Assembly: GCF_009901585.1 (NCBI RefSeq)
Contig: NZ_WXYO01000003.1
Span: 1-64,000 of the forward strand
DNA length: 64,000 bases
DNA from: Poritiphilus flavus
GTDB lineage: Bacteria > Bacteroidota > Bacteroidia > Flavobacteriales > Flavobacteriaceae
Direction of reading: 5' to 3'
In this document: piece by piece, positions 16,169-25,465 of the stretch
Position numbering within the stretch: position 1 is the first letter of the stretch
Layout of the letters: each line of letters starts with the position of its first letter
Notes under the pieces: generated by a model
Databases searched by the model: none
Told to the model about the DNA's origin: nothing
The model's input: only the letters and a program-made list of their open reading frames with translations
Program-made: the position numbers and the translations under genes

Positions 16169-17358
16169 GCTCCGGGATAGGTTTTTAAGGCTTCTCCCAA
16201 AATGGCTACTGCCCTTTTTAAAACGGGTTTTTCGAGTACATATGCGATTCGGATCTGGTTTTTACCCAGTCCTTCTGTAGCGTAAAACCCCGCTGCCGGA
16301 GCTACCATTACGGTCTCCCCGTCTTTTTGGAAGTGCTCCAACAACCATTGGGCAAAGTGATCCGCGTCTTCAATGGGCAATTCGGCCATACAGTAAAAGG
16401 CACCCTGGGGTCTGGCCACTACCACCTGGTCAATTTTTTCCAGTTCTGCGATCAATAGGTCTCTTCGTGAAACGTATTCCGTAATGACGGCATCGAAGTA
16501 ACTTTGGGGTGTATCCAAAGCGGCCTCACTGGCAATTTGAGCGAAAGTCGGGGGAGATAGCCGTGCCTGAGCGAATTTCAAAGCGGTTTGTACTATCTCA
16601 GGATTCCGGCTAACCAGGCAGCCAATCCTTGCTCCACACATACTGTAACGCTTGGATACGGAATCTACCACTATCGCGTGCTTTTCCAGTCCGGGTTCCT
16701 GTAAGATGGAATAGTGCTGCTTTCCATCATAGGCGAATTCCCTGTAAACCTCGTCTGCAACCAGGAAAAGATCGTGTTCTTTGGCCAGCGACGCCAGTTT
16801 TTGGATCTCTTCCACAGTGTAGAGGTAGCCTGTAGGGTTTCCCGGGTTACAAATAAGAATGGCCCTGGTTTTAGGCCCGATCAACTTCTCAAACTCCGAG
16901 ACCGGAGGTAAGCCAAAATTCTGTTCTATGCTCGAGACCACGGGTATCACCTTCAGGCCGGATGCGGTGGCAAATCCGTTATAGTTGGCATAAAATGGCT
17001 CAGGGATGATTATTTCGTCTCCCGCGTCGGCAATTGAACCCATGGCGAAAGAAAGTGCTTCTGAACCCCCGGTAGTAACAATAATATCCGAGGCCGTAAC
17101 AGATATATCCCTTTTTTTGTAGTAGGCCGCAAGTTTTGTGCGGTATTCGTCTGTTCCTTCGGTTCGACTGTATTCCAGCACCTCCAGCGTATTGTTTTTA
17201 ACAGCCTGCAGTGCTATTTCCGGCGTTTTGATATCCGGCTGTCCAATGTTCAGATGGATGACCTTAATACCACTTTTCTTGGCCTTTTCAGCGTAGGGCA
17301 CCAGCTTTCTTATGGGTGATTCAGGCATCTGTTGCCCCTTGCGGGAAATGGATGGCAT
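16165..17358 (-). CDS. Pyridoxal-phosphate aminotransferase, class I (aspartate/aromatic type)
   Basis: 397 residues, fold type I aminotransferase. Visible signatures are IGQPDIKTPE near the N-terminus, GGSEALSFAMGS (cofactor loop), NPGNPTGYLYT, ADEVYREFAYDG (the Asp that binds the pyridine ring) and the Schiff-base Lys in DSVSKRYSMCGARIG (~residue 236). The Arg near the C-terminus (NQIRIAYVLE) would bind the substrate carboxylate. Sequence alone does not settle the substrate; aspartate, alanine or aromatic amino acids are possible. It is coupled to murB by a 4-base overlap. Confidence 0.9.
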   Translation of the reverse strand: MPSISRKGQQMPESPIRKLVPYAEKAKKSGIKVIHLNIGQPDIKTPEIALQAVKNNTLEVLEYSRTEGTDEYRTKLAAYYKKRDISVTASDIIVTTGGSEALSFAMGSIADAGDEIIIPEPFYANYNGFATASGLKVIPVVSSIEQNFGLPPVSEFEKLIGPKTRAILICNPGNPTGYLYTVEEIQKLASLAKEHDLFLVADEVYREFAYDGKQHYSILQEPGLEKHAIVVDSVSKRYSMCGARIGCLVSRNPEIVQTALKFAQARLSPPTFAQIASEAALDTPQSYFDAVITEYVSRRDLLIAELEKIDQVVVARPQGAFYCMAELPIEDADHFAQWLLEHFQKDGETVMVAPAAGFYATEGLGKNQIRIAYVLEKPVLKRAVAILGEALKTYPGA

Positions 17359-17509
17359 AATTCCTAATTTTTAGCAAAAATGAGAAATCAAAACTGAGAA
17401 AACAATATGCAGGGCAAATTATTCCTTTCATCTAATGGAATGTTAAATTCATGTTACTTAACACCGGTTTTTCGTATCTTAGGGATAGAACCACCTAATT
17501 GATTACTCT

Positions 17510-18844
17510 TTGAAAACATTTTTTAAATACCTGTTAGTGTTGTGTTTAGCCCTCCCTACCGTGGGCTTGGCGCAACATTTTGCGCTTCCGAAAGGGCAGA
17601 AGGTCCAAAAAGTGAGATTTGAGTTGATCAACAACCTGATGATCATTCCCATGGAGGTAAATGGGGCGAAACTGAGCTTTATTCTGGACTCCGGAGTAAA
17701 CAAACCTCTTTTGTTCAGCCTCTCCGATCAGGATTCTATTCAGTTAAACAACGTATCAGAAATCACCATAAAGGGACTGGGAGAAGGTGAACCTTTGAAA
17801 GCTCTGAGGTCCAGAGGAAATGTATTCGAGCTAAAGAATATCAGGAATTTTAATCAGCAACTCTACGTGGTGCTGGATAAGAGTATGAATTTCTCACCTA
17901 CCCTGGGAATTCCTATTCACGGTATTATTGGATACGACCTGTTTCGGGATTTTGTGGTGGATATCAATTACAACACCAAGGTGATCAAATTTTACGACCC
18001 ACAGTACTACAAACCCAAGCCATCAAAGAAATCACAGACCCTGCCGATCTCTATCGTCAAGAACAAATCCTATCTACAGGGGAAAGTGGCTTTAAACGGG
18101 AAAAAAGATATTCCGGTAAAGCTGCTGGTGGATACGGGCAGCAGTGATGCTGTCTGGCTATTTAAAGACTCCATCAGAGGTATTGGGATCCCTGAAAAGT
18201 ATTACGATGATTTTCTGGGTAAGGGTTTAAATGGCGATATTTTTGGAAAACGCACCAAATTGAACAATATCACTATCGGCGACTTTGTGCTGAACGATGC
18301 CAAGGCAGCTTTTCCCAATATGGCCTCATTTAGTGCGGTAAAGGACCTTGGCGACCGAAACGGCAGTGTGGGTGGGGAAGTCCTTAAAAGATTTAATATC
18401 GTCTTCAACTATCCCAAGAACGAAATCACGCTGAGAAAGAACGGCGGCTTTAACAAACCCTTTCACTACAATATGAGCGGTATTGAGCTGCAGCATAACG
18501 GCCTGAGGTATATCGCTGAGCGGATCGCGGATTCGCGCGGTGTGGTGAAAAACGACGAGGAAGCCTTCGGAAATGTACAAATCCTTTTGGAGAACCGAAC
18601 CCGCCTGAGCCTTGTTCCGGAGATCGTAGTTTCGGGTATTCGTGCCGGAAGTCCGGCCGCGGAGGCAGGCCTTAAGGAGGGCGATGTGGTCCTGGCCGTG
18701 AACGGTAAGAGGATACACGAATACAAATTGCAGGAGATCATGAAGATGATCAACGAACGGGAAGGAAAGAAGATCCGCCTGCTTATTGAACGCTACAACA
18801 AAGACCTGCTCTTTTCCTTTGTTCTAAAGGAAGTCTTCAAATAA
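17510..18844 (+). CDS. Periplasmic aspartyl-protease-like protein with PDZ domain
   Basis: 444 residues. The TTG start gives a clean signal peptide (KTFFKYLLVLCLALPTVGLA then Q). Two retropepsin-like lobes follow, each with an active-site-like triad: LSFILDSGVNKPLLF (~residue 60) and VKLLVDTGSSDAVWLF (~residue 205). A PDZ domain occupies ~350-444 (IRAGSPAAEAGLKEGDVVLAVNGKRI). The first site reads DSG, the second DTG, both compatible with catalysis. This architecture is common in Bacteroidota; substrates are not known. The gene stands alone and ends at a bidirectional terminator. Confidence 0.9.
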   Translation: MKTFFKYLLVLCLALPTVGLAQHFALPKGQKVQKVRFELINNLMIIPMEVNGAKLSFILDSGVNKPLLFSLSDQDSIQLNNVSEITIKGLGEGEPLKALRSRGNVFELKNIRNFNQQLYVVLDKSMNFSPTLGIPIHGIIGYDLFRDFVVDINYNTKVIKFYDPQYYKPKPSKKSQTLPISIVKNKSYLQGKVALNGKKDIPVKLLVDTGSSDAVWLFKDSIRGIGIPEKYYDDFLGKGLNGDIFGKRTKLNNITIGDFVLNDAKAAFPNMASFSAVKDLGDRNGSVGGEVLKRFNIVFNYPKNEITLRKNGGFNKPFHYNMSGIELQHNGLRYIAERIADSRGVVKNDEEAFGNVQILLENRTRLSLVPEIVVSGIRAGSPAAEAGLKEGDVVLAVNGKRIHEYKLQEIMKMINEREGKKIRLLIERYNKDLLFSFVLKEVFK

Positions 18845-18872
18845 AAAACCCCGATCTTTCGACCAGGGTTTT
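18845..18872. terminator. Bidirectional terminator between convergent genes
   Basis: AAAACCC (18845-18851) pairs with GGGTTTT (18866-18872), with CGA/TCG closing the inner loop. It serves the PDZ protease on plus and the DUF1573 gene on minus. Confidence 0.7.
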
Positions 18873-18894
18873 GATTACAGCTATAATACACTGT

Positions 18895-19284
18895 TTATTT
18901 TCCGTCAACAGCCTTTACCTCTCCTTTGATCTTTAGGACTTTGGTAGGTGTATCTGCGTTAGATATTACGGTTATAGCCTTGCGAATAGGTCCAACTCTC
19001 TTCGTATCGTACTTCACCTGGATCTCTCCCGTATTTCCTGGTAAAATAGGATCTTCGGGTTTTTTAGGGATAGTACATCCGCAACTGGAACTTACCTTAC
19101 TAATGATCAAAGGTGCATTTCCTGTATTGGTGAACTGAAAAGATCGAACGCCATCACTTCCCTTGGCGATCTCACCGTAATCTATGGTTTCCGTTTTAAA
19201 TTCAATTTTAGCAGTTTGATCCTGTGCTTTAACACTTAGCGCAAGTAGGCCAACAAATGCTAATAATACTACTTTTTTCATCAT
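18895..19284 (-). CDS. DUF1573 secreted protein
   Basis: About 130 residues: a signal peptide (MMKKVVLLAFVGLLALSVKA then Q) and one DUF1573 beta-sandwich domain (IDYGEIAKGSDGVRSFQFTN, SSSCGCTIPKKP, LPGNTGEIQVKYDT, VISNADTP). The family has an MSP-like fold with a conserved CGC motif; it is abundant in Bacteroidota and its role is unknown. The start was set at the MMKK Met rather than 17 codons earlier because a complete promoter (TTG 19335-19333, TACATTTG 19312-19305) places the transcription start near 19300, inside the longer frame. Confidence 0.88.
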   Translation of the reverse strand: MMKKVVLLAFVGLLALSVKAQDQTAKIEFKTETIDYGEIAKGSDGVRSFQFTNTGNAPLIISKVSSSCGCTIPKKPEDPILPGNTGEIQVKYDTKRVGPIRKAITVISNADTPTKVLKIKGEVKAVDGK

Positions 19285-19304
19285 ATTTGGTTTTGGGTGA
19301 ATCT

Positions 19305-19335
19305 CAAATGTAGAAGTTTTAGCTTCAACATCCAA
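19305..19335 (-). promoter_or_regulatory. Promoter of the DUF1573 gene
   Basis: Minus strand TTG (19335-19333), 20 bases, TACATTTG (19312-19305). An exact Bacteroidota promoter, about 20 bases before the chosen ATG. Confidence 0.75.
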
Positions 19336-19481
19336 AATTCTTTTGTTATCTACTAACGTTACTTATTTTTGTTTCGTATTTCACTCAGACAATTTCATAC
19401 TGATTATCGCAAGTTTAACATTTTGGGGCGATAGTCAGTTTTTCATGTCCGCAGAGCTTAAACAAAAACTGTACCGAAATC

Positions 19482-22124
19482 ATGGATATTCCGTCAAAAT
19501 ATGACCCCAAACAGGTTGAAAATCGCTGGTATGACTACTGGTTGAAGCACGGCTATTTTCAATCCGTTCCGGATGAACGAGAGCCATATACCATCGTAAT
19601 TCCGCCTCCAAACGTTACCGGAGTTCTGCATATGGGACATATGCTAAACAACACTATTCAGGATGTGCTCATCCGCCGCGCCCGCCTCATGGGCAGGAAT
19701 GCCTGCTGGGTACCTGGTATGGACCATGCCTCTATCGCTACAGAAGCCAAGGTGGTAGCTAAACTCAAGGAAGAGGGGATATCCAAGCAAGATATCTCAA
19801 GGGAGGAGTTTTTGGAACACGCCTGGGACTGGACCCATAAATACGGAGGGGTGATTCTGGAACAACTCAAAAAACTGGGCTGCTCCTGCGATTGGGACCG
19901 CACTAAGTTCACTATGGATGACGATATGTCAGCATCTGTCATAAAAGTATTCGTGGACCTCTACAACAAGGGGCATATTTACAAGGGGTATAGAATGGTA
20001 AACTGGGACCCCGAGGCCCAAACCACACTTTCTGACGAAGAGGTGATCTACGAAGAAAAACAGGGCTTGTTGTACTATTTATCATACCCTATTGAGGGCA
20101 CAGATGAAAAAGTAACCATTGCTACCACCCGTCCTGAGACGATCCTGGGAGATACCGCCGTTTGTATTAACCCGAATGATGAAAGATACACGCATTTAAA
20201 GGGGAAGAAGGCGATTGTTCCAATATGTGACAGGGTAATTCCTATCATTGAGGATGAGTATGTAACCATGGATTTCGGGACCGGCTGCCTTAAAGTAACA
20301 CCTGCTCACGACGAGAATGACAAGGAATTGGGCGATAAACACCAATTGGAAGTCATCGATATCTTCAATGCCAATGCCAGCCTGAACGCTTATGGACTGC
20401 ATTACGAGGGTAAAGACAGGTTTGTGGCGCGTAAAGAGATCGTAAAAGAGCTGGAAGAAAAGGGCTATCTCACCAAAACAGAACCTTATGTAAACAAAGT
20501 GGGGACTTCAGAGAGAACCAAGGCCGTAATAGAACCCAGGCTTTCGGAACAATGGTTCCTTAAAATGAAGGAATTATCTAAACCTGCCCTGGATTCGGTG
20601 TTTAAAACGGGAGAGGTAAAGCTTTTTCCCAAAAAGTTTGAAAATATATACCGTCACTGGATGGAGAATATCCGGGATTGGAACATATCCCGGCAATTGT
20701 GGTGGGGCCAGAGAATACCAGCCTATTATTACGGTCCCGGCCCACAGGACTTTGTAGTGGCAGAAAGGGCTGAGGAAGCCCTGGAAAAGGCTCAAATGGC
20801 CGTTTCCGATGCAGGAATGGAGAAATCCCTAAAAGCTGAAGATCTAAGGCAGGAAGAGGATGTACTGGATACCTGGTTTTCTTCCTGGTTATGGCCTATA
20901 AGTGTTTTTGGGGGTATACTTGATCCGGATAACGAAGAAGTAAACTATTACTACCCGACCAGTGACCTGGTCACCGCTCCGGATATACTTTTCTTTTGGG
21001 TAGCCCGAATGATCATCGCAGGCTATCAGTTCCGGGGAGAACGCCCTTATGAAAACGTCTATCTAACAGGCCTTGTAAGGGATAAAGAAAGACGAAAAAT
21101 GTCTAAATCCCTTGGGAATTCCCCAGATGCTCTTGAACTGATCGGCAATTATGGTGCGGATGGGGTAAGAGTTGGACTTTTATTGAGTTCTGCTGCCGGA
21201 AACGATCTGCTGTTTGATGAAGCGCTTTGTCAGCAGGGCAAGAATTTTGCCAATAAGATATGGAACGCTTTCCGTTTGGTAAAAGGTTGGGACATAAAAG
21301 AACTGCCACAGCCAGAAGCTGCAAAGCAGGGAATAGACTGGTACTCCGCAAAATTCAACAAAACCCTGGCGGAAATTGAAGATCACTTTGAGAAGTACCG
21401 TATTTCAGATGCCTTAATGGCTATTTACAAATTGGTATGGGACGATTTCTGTTCCTGGCTACTGGAAATTGTAAAACCAGCCTATCAGCAACCCATAGAC
21501 CAGAGGACCTATGATTCAGTGATCGAGCTGTTCGAGCTGAATCTGAAGCTTTTGCACCCTTTCATGCCTTTCTTGTCTGAGGAGATCTGGCAGCATATTG
21601 CCAAAAGAAGCCCTGAGGAAGCTCTGATCGTTGCTCAATGGCCTGAAGTAGGAAAAACAGATTCACTGCTTACCTCTGGCTTTGAATTTGCCGCAGAGGT
21701 TATCTCCGGTATCCGAACCATTCGCAAAGAAAAGAACATTCCGATGAAAGAGGCTTTGGAACTTTCCGTTTTGAATGCCGAGAAGCTAGCATCAGATTGG
21801 AATGTTGTGATCCAAAAACTGACGAACATATCGGAGATCACGGAAGTAGATCAGGCCGTAGATGGGGCCCTCGCTTTTCGGGTAAAGAGCAATGAATACT
21901 TTGTGCCAATCTCAGGAGCCGTGGACCTGGAAGCAGAGATCAAAAAGATCAAGGACGAACTGGATTATACTCGTGGTTTCCTGCAATCCGTACAAAAGAA
22001 ACTGTCTAACGAACGTTTCGTAAACAACGCTCCGGAAAAAGTGGTGGCTATAGAGAAAAAGAAGGCCGCGGATGCCGAGGCCAAGATAGAAACCCTGGAA
22101 AAAAGCTTGTCCAGCCTGGAGTAG
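19482..22124 (+). CDS. valS: Valyl-tRNA synthetase
   Basis: 880 residues, full length. A class I synthetase that charges tRNA-Val. The HIGH-type motif is in [15 protein letters not shown] (~residues 41-55) and KMSKS in [12 protein letters not shown] (~535). The large CP1 editing domain lies between (~200-350, [13 protein letters not shown]). The C-terminal ~65 residues form the tRNA-binding coiled-coil arm typical of ValRS ([20 protein letters not shown] onward). It is a single-gene unit; no T-box or other leader was recognised in the 146-base upstream gap. Confidence 0.97.
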   Translation: MDIPSKYDPKQVENRWYDYWLKHGYFQSVPDEREPYTIVIPPPNVTGVLHMGHMLNNTIQDVLIRRARLMGRNACWVPGMDHASIATEAKVVAKLKEEGISKQDISREEFLEHAWDWTHKYGGVILEQLKKLGCSCDWDRTKFTMDDDMSASVIKVFVDLYNKGHIYKGYRMVNWDPEAQTTLSDEEVIYEEKQGLLYYLSYPIEGTDEKVTIATTRPETILGDTAVCINPNDERYTHLKGKKAIVPICDRVIPIIEDEYVTMDFGTGCLKVTPAHDENDKELGDKHQLEVIDIFNANASLNAYGLHYEGKDRFVARKEIVKELEEKGYLTKTEPYVNKVGTSERTKAVIEPRLSEQWFLKMKELSKPALDSVFKTGEVKLFPKKFENIYRHWMENIRDWNISRQLWWGQRIPAYYYGPGPQDFVVAERAEEALEKAQMAVSDAGMEKSLKAEDLRQEEDVLDTWFSSWLWPISVFGGILDPDNEEVNYYYPTSDLVTAPDILFFWVARMIIAGYQFRGERPYENVYLTGLVRDKERRKMSKSLGNSPDALELIGNYGADGVRVGLLLSSAAGNDLLFDEALCQQGKNFANKIWNAFRLVKGWDIKELPQPEAAKQGIDWYSAKFNKTLAEIEDHFEKYRISDALMAIYKLVWDDFCSWLLEIVKPAYQQPIDQRTYDSVIELFELNLKLLHPFMPFLSEEIWQHIAKRSPEEALIVAQWPEVGKTDSLLTSGFEFAAEVISGIRTIRKEKNIPMKEALELSVLNAEKLASDWNVVIQKLTNISEITEVDQAVDGALAFRVKSNEYFVPISGAVDLEAEIKKIKDELDYTRGFLQSVQKKLSNERFVNNAPEKVVAIEKKKAADAEAKIETLEKSLSSLE

Positions 22125-22309
22125 TTTTTAGCATAAATTTTTGAGGTAGAAGGTAAATCTGAAGCTTGGGCCGTAAGGCTTTGGTCTCTGGAACGTCTAT
22201 AGATTTAGACACCAATACCAATTTGATCTTCACATTTTACAAGTCATCATAAAACAAACAGATGAGGCTCTTAAGCCTGCACCTTTAGGAATTACTCATT
22301 CATGAATTT

Positions 22310-22948
22310 ATGGAACCAAAAGAATTCAGGTATTTGAAACAATGTTTCCCTTCGCTGGAACAGATGCTTTACAATGAAATTCTGGAACACGGTAACTACC
22401 TTAGTTTTGATAGCGGAGCCTATGTGGTCAAACAAGGCGCTTATATCGATTTTTTGCCGATCATCCTCAAGGGCGTCATTAAATTATATGCCGAAGAAGA
22501 CGGGGTAGAGTTCCTGTTGTATTACGTTCAATCCGGGGACAGCTGTATTCTTAGTTTTAACCATCTTTTTGATCGCAAACCATTGCAATTCTCAGCGGTC
22601 ACTGAAGAAGATACCTGTGTGCTTTGCCTACCCCTGGCAAAGGTTAAGGAATGGTTCATAAAGTACCCTTCTTTCAGCCGTATCATTATCAAGGATTTTC
22701 AGCGCAATTTCGAGGACCTTTTGCAAACCGCTAAAGAATTTGTCTGTCTGGGGATTGAAGATCGTTTGATCAAGTACTTACTTCACAAATCCAGGCTTCG
22801 CAATTCTGCGGATATCCATCTGTCACACCAAACCATCGCTACGGATCTCGGGACCTCCAGGGAGGTCATTTCCCGTATCACAAAAAAACTGGAAAAAGAC
22901 GGATTCCTGCTTCAACACCGGCGTCATATTGAGCTGGTTGAACTTTAA
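22310..22948 (+). CDS. Crp/Fnr-family transcriptional regulator
   Basis: 212 residues: an N-terminal cyclic-nucleotide-binding-like beta barrel (~25-120, YVVKQGAYIDFLPIILKGVIKL), a long dimer helix (~125-160) and a C-terminal HTH (~165-205). The recognition helix reads TSREVISRITKKL, with the same Arg-Glu-x-x-x-Arg spacing that E. coli CRP uses to read GTGA. A matching dyad, GGTGA-N6-TCACC, lies 46-62 bases after this gene, in front of the spondin lipoprotein. The canonical cAMP-binding motif is not evident, so the ligand may differ. Function: likely activator of the next gene, inferred. Confidence 0.9.
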   Translation: MEPKEFRYLKQCFPSLEQMLYNEILEHGNYLSFDSGAYVVKQGAYIDFLPIILKGVIKLYAEEDGVEFLLYYVQSGDSCILSFNHLFDRKPLQFSAVTEEDTCVLCLPLAKVKEWFIKYPSFSRIIIKDFQRNFEDLLQTAKEFVCLGIEDRLIKYLLHKSRLRNSADIHLSHQTIATDLGTSREVISRITKKLEKDGFLLQHRRHIELVEL

Positions 22949-22994
22949 AGTTCACGAAAAAGTAACAGCATTTAGTACAGGCTTAACAGTTTTT

Positions 22995-23010
22995 GGTGAC
23001 GTTTATCACC
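22995..23010. promoter_or_regulatory. CRP-type operator GGTGA-N6-TCACC
   Basis: Perfect 5-bp arms (22995-22999 and 23006-23010) with the 6-base spacer of CRP sites. The centre is 23002.5, about 44 bases before the expected transcription start set by the -7 box at 23033-23040. This is close to a class II activator position. Confidence 0.65.
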
Positions 23011-23032
23011 GTTTTCAGATTTAGGTTGATAG

Positions 23033-23040
23033 TAGTTTTG
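23033..23040 (+). promoter_or_regulatory. -7 box of the spondin lipoprotein gene
   Basis: TAGTTTTG fits TAnnTTTG exactly and lies 30 bases before the ATG at 23071. The TTG element is missing at the usual distance, as expected for an activator-dependent promoter. Confidence 0.6.
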
Positions 23041-23070
23041 ACAAAAAATTATTAATCTAAAAATTAAGTT

Positions 23071-24993
23071 ATGAAAAAGAATCTGTTAAAAGCTTTGGCG
23101 CTGGTAGCCTTATTGGCCGCCTGCTCCGAAGATGACGCAATTGACCCGGTTGAGGCCGTGGATCCGCCGGATACTGAAGACCCTGTGGAAAACCCGATGG
23201 AAGACGTACTTTCCGTCGTGCTGAACGAAGTAGCCTATGGTAGCCGTGACCTTATAGAGATCTATAATAACGGAGATTTAGAAGCTGATCTGAGCTCCTA
23301 CTGGCTTTGCCTTGGCCCGGGTACATATGAACAAATAGGAAATATTAGCCCGGAAAGCGGAGATATTAACCTCAGCCCGGGGGAATTCCTGGTATTGCCT
23401 TACTCCATGCCGGACGATGAGGGAGGTTTAGGACTTTATAGTTCTGATGCCTTTACCAGTGCAGATGCCCTTGTAGATTTTGTACAATGGGGTGCCGGAG
23501 GCAGCCCCAGGGAGAACGTGGCCGTTGAAGCAGGGATCTGGACAGCAAACGATTTTGTGCCCACCGTCTCCACAGCCGGGTCGAGTATTGAATACGACGG
23601 AGAAGGGGATGCCGCTTCCGATTGGACGGAGGAGTCTATTCCTTCGCTCGGGCAAGCTAACGACGTCGTGGCCCAATTGACGACTTTCAACATTACTATA
23701 AGCAACGTGATCAACTATCTTAATGTACATACCTTCACCACTCCTGTAGGGGCCACGGATCCGGGTCCACTTACCGCGGATGGAGCGCAATATCAATTTA
23801 GCTTTAAAGCGGTTCCAGGGACTAAATTCTCACCCCTTACAATGATGGGGAACAGCAACGATTGGTTCCTCGCGCCTACAGACCTGGCCGGAATAGACCT
23901 TTTTCCCGGTGGACAGGCCCTCAATGGAGTTGATATTGCCGATAAGCTTTCCCTGTATGATCTTGGAACTGAAGCGGACAACGACCCGGCCAGCTTCCCA
24001 CCGGCAGGTGTAGATGTAGGACCTGCAGACCCGGATACCAGTGTTCGTTTAGTACCTGGCAGAGGCACCGGGGAGATCTATGTTACAGCCGTATTAGACT
24101 ATGCCCCTTCAGCAGATGGCAATTCTGCGGGTACTTTTACCTTTACAATAACGGCGATCAATACACCGGACCCGGGAATGGACCCTAGTTCTACAAATGG
24201 ATTTGTGGTAACTCCTGGTATCGCTGTTTTACATGCGCTTCCAGAGCCCTTTTTTACTTTGGGAGAGGAAGACAGAGGTGTTGGTTTGGAGCGCATTGCA
24301 GAAGATGGAATGCCGGGTATGCTATACGATTGGTTCACGGAAACCGGGTCTAACGGTTCTCCTTTAAGACTGGCATCTTCTCTAAGTGTCTTTTCGCCAG
24401 GATTGGTCTATGCATTTAATTCGGACGCTGATCCCTTCTTTACGCAGGGTGAAGCCGAGAAGCCCGATAGCGGCCTGGAGGAACTGGCAGAGGACGGAAA
24501 TAATGCCGTAGCCGTGGAGTACCTTTCCGGACTGGGATTACCTGTTGCAGCCAGTAATGAAACCGCCCCGATAGGACCTGGCGGAAGTCTGACTTTTAGT
24601 ATAGAAGTCCCTCAGGGTCAGGGATATAAGTTGGGCATAGCGACCATGTTGGTCCAGACTAACGACTGGTTCATTAGCTACAACAATGATGGTGTTGCCC
24701 TTTTTGATGAAAATGGTACGCCTTTCTCCGGTACTTCTGAAAGCGATGAATCCTATCTTTTTGATGCGGGTACGGAAGTGGATGAAGCTGTAGGATTTGG
24801 AATTTACCAGGCCCCCCGACAGAATGGTGGTGATTCTGGACCGGAAGATGACAATACTTTGGTTCGAAGGGTTAGCGAACTAGAGGACGTTCAATTTGGT
24901 AAAGGGGTCTATAATAATCCTCCGGGTGTGGTGTACCTTGAAGATCCAAGAGGAGGATATAATTTGGTAAAGATTGATATTAAGCCACAATAG
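23071..24993 (+). CDS. Lipoprotein with lamin-tail domain and two spondin-like domains
   Basis: 640 residues. A lipobox (LVALLAAC, Cys21) is followed by an acidic Asp/Glu/Pro linker, indicating outer-membrane or surface anchoring. Residues ~48-190 match a lamin-tail domain (VVLNEVAYGSRDLIEIYNNG, SSYWLCLGPG). The rest contains two spondin_N-type units, each with NDWF (MGNSNDWFLAP and VQTNDWFISYN). Two related segments, EPFFTLGEEDRGVGLERIAE and DPFFTQGEAEKPDSGLEELA, lie between the two NDWF units. Such proteins are thought to bind calcium or surfaces, possibly in adhesion; this is inference. It is probably controlled by the adjacent Crp-type regulator through the dyad at 22995-23010. Confidence 0.88.
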   Translation: MKKNLLKALALVALLAACSEDDAIDPVEAVDPPDTEDPVENPMEDVLSVVLNEVAYGSRDLIEIYNNGDLEADLSSYWLCLGPGTYEQIGNISPESGDINLSPGEFLVLPYSMPDDEGGLGLYSSDAFTSADALVDFVQWGAGGSPRENVAVEAGIWTANDFVPTVSTAGSSIEYDGEGDAASDWTEESIPSLGQANDVVAQLTTFNITISNVINYLNVHTFTTPVGATDPGPLTADGAQYQFSFKAVPGTKFSPLTMMGNSNDWFLAPTDLAGIDLFPGGQALNGVDIADKLSLYDLGTEADNDPASFPPAGVDVGPADPDTSVRLVPGRGTGEIYVTAVLDYAPSADGNSAGTFTFTITAINTPDPGMDPSSTNGFVVTPGIAVLHALPEPFFTLGEEDRGVGLERIAEDGMPGMLYDWFTETGSNGSPLRLASSLSVFSPGLVYAFNSDADPFFTQGEAEKPDSGLEELAEDGNNAVAVEYLSGLGLPVAASNETAPIGPGGSLTFSIEVPQGQGYKLGIATMLVQTNDWFISYNNDGVALFDENGTPFSGTSESDESYLFDAGTEVDEAVGFGIYQAPRQNGGDSGPEDDNTLVRRVSELEDVQFGKGVYNNPPGVVYLEDPRGGYNLVKIDIKPQ

Positions 24994-25037
24994 AGCTTAA
25001 AACATTTGAGTGGGAGCCCCCTTAGGGGTTTAAAATG

Positions 25038-25166
25038 GGGAGGCCGTCTAAAAAACGTATGTGCATTGGTCACATCGAGCGCAGTCGAGATGTATTTGAT
25101 ATTCGAAACTTTATTGAGTTCTCGACTGCGCTCGAACAGACAACATGCCTTTTTAGACGGCCTCCC
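25038..25166. repeat. Nested palindrome with the CGAGCGCAGTCGAG motif
   Basis: Outer arms of 17 bp (25038-25054 and 25150-25166, GGGAGGCCGTCTAAAAA and its complement) enclose perfect 16-bp inner arms (25075-25090 and 25120-25135, TCGAGCGCAGTCGAGA and its complement). TTTT follows the right arm on the plus strand. It can act as a terminator for the lipoprotein gene. A weaker hairpin (CCCC TTA GGGG, 25018-25028) precedes it. The rest of the gap, 25172-25465, holds no clear gene. Confidence 0.75.
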
Positions 25167-25430
25167 TTTTGTATCCTAAAGAACCAAGCACCCATGAGCA
25201 GGAATCGGATTATAGGCTCCACGAAATCCTTGAGTTTCGCGAAATGGAAATCACTCCTCAATTTAAAATCATTGAAAAATCCGTTCAAGCGGAAGTGAAT
25301 TACAAAATTTCCCTGACAGGAACTTAAAACGCTTATTACAGTATCGGTACTTTTACAATTTACCTTTCAGGTACCAACTCAAACGTTTTCGTAGAAATTC
25401 GTCAATAACTTGTTAAAAATCAGGCTTTTA

Positions 25431-25461
25431 TTGGTGAATAAATATTCATTTACTATATTCG
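25431..25461 (+). promoter_or_regulatory. tetR promoter with embedded dyad TGAAT-AAAT-ATTCA
   Basis: TTG (25431-25433), 20 bases, TATATTCG (25454-25461). The dyad occupies 25435-25448 between the two promoter elements. The expected transcription start coincides with the GTG start codon at 25466, suggesting a leaderless mRNA under autorepression. Confidence 0.65.
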
Positions 25462-25465
25462 CGCC

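Noticed and set aside
25038-25166. Insertion sequence
   Set aside because: Only ~129 bases between the outer arms, with no transposase frame; better described as a palindromic element.
25035-25298. 87-codon plus-strand ORF
   Set aside because: It runs straight through the nested palindrome; the coding look comes from the inverted repeats.
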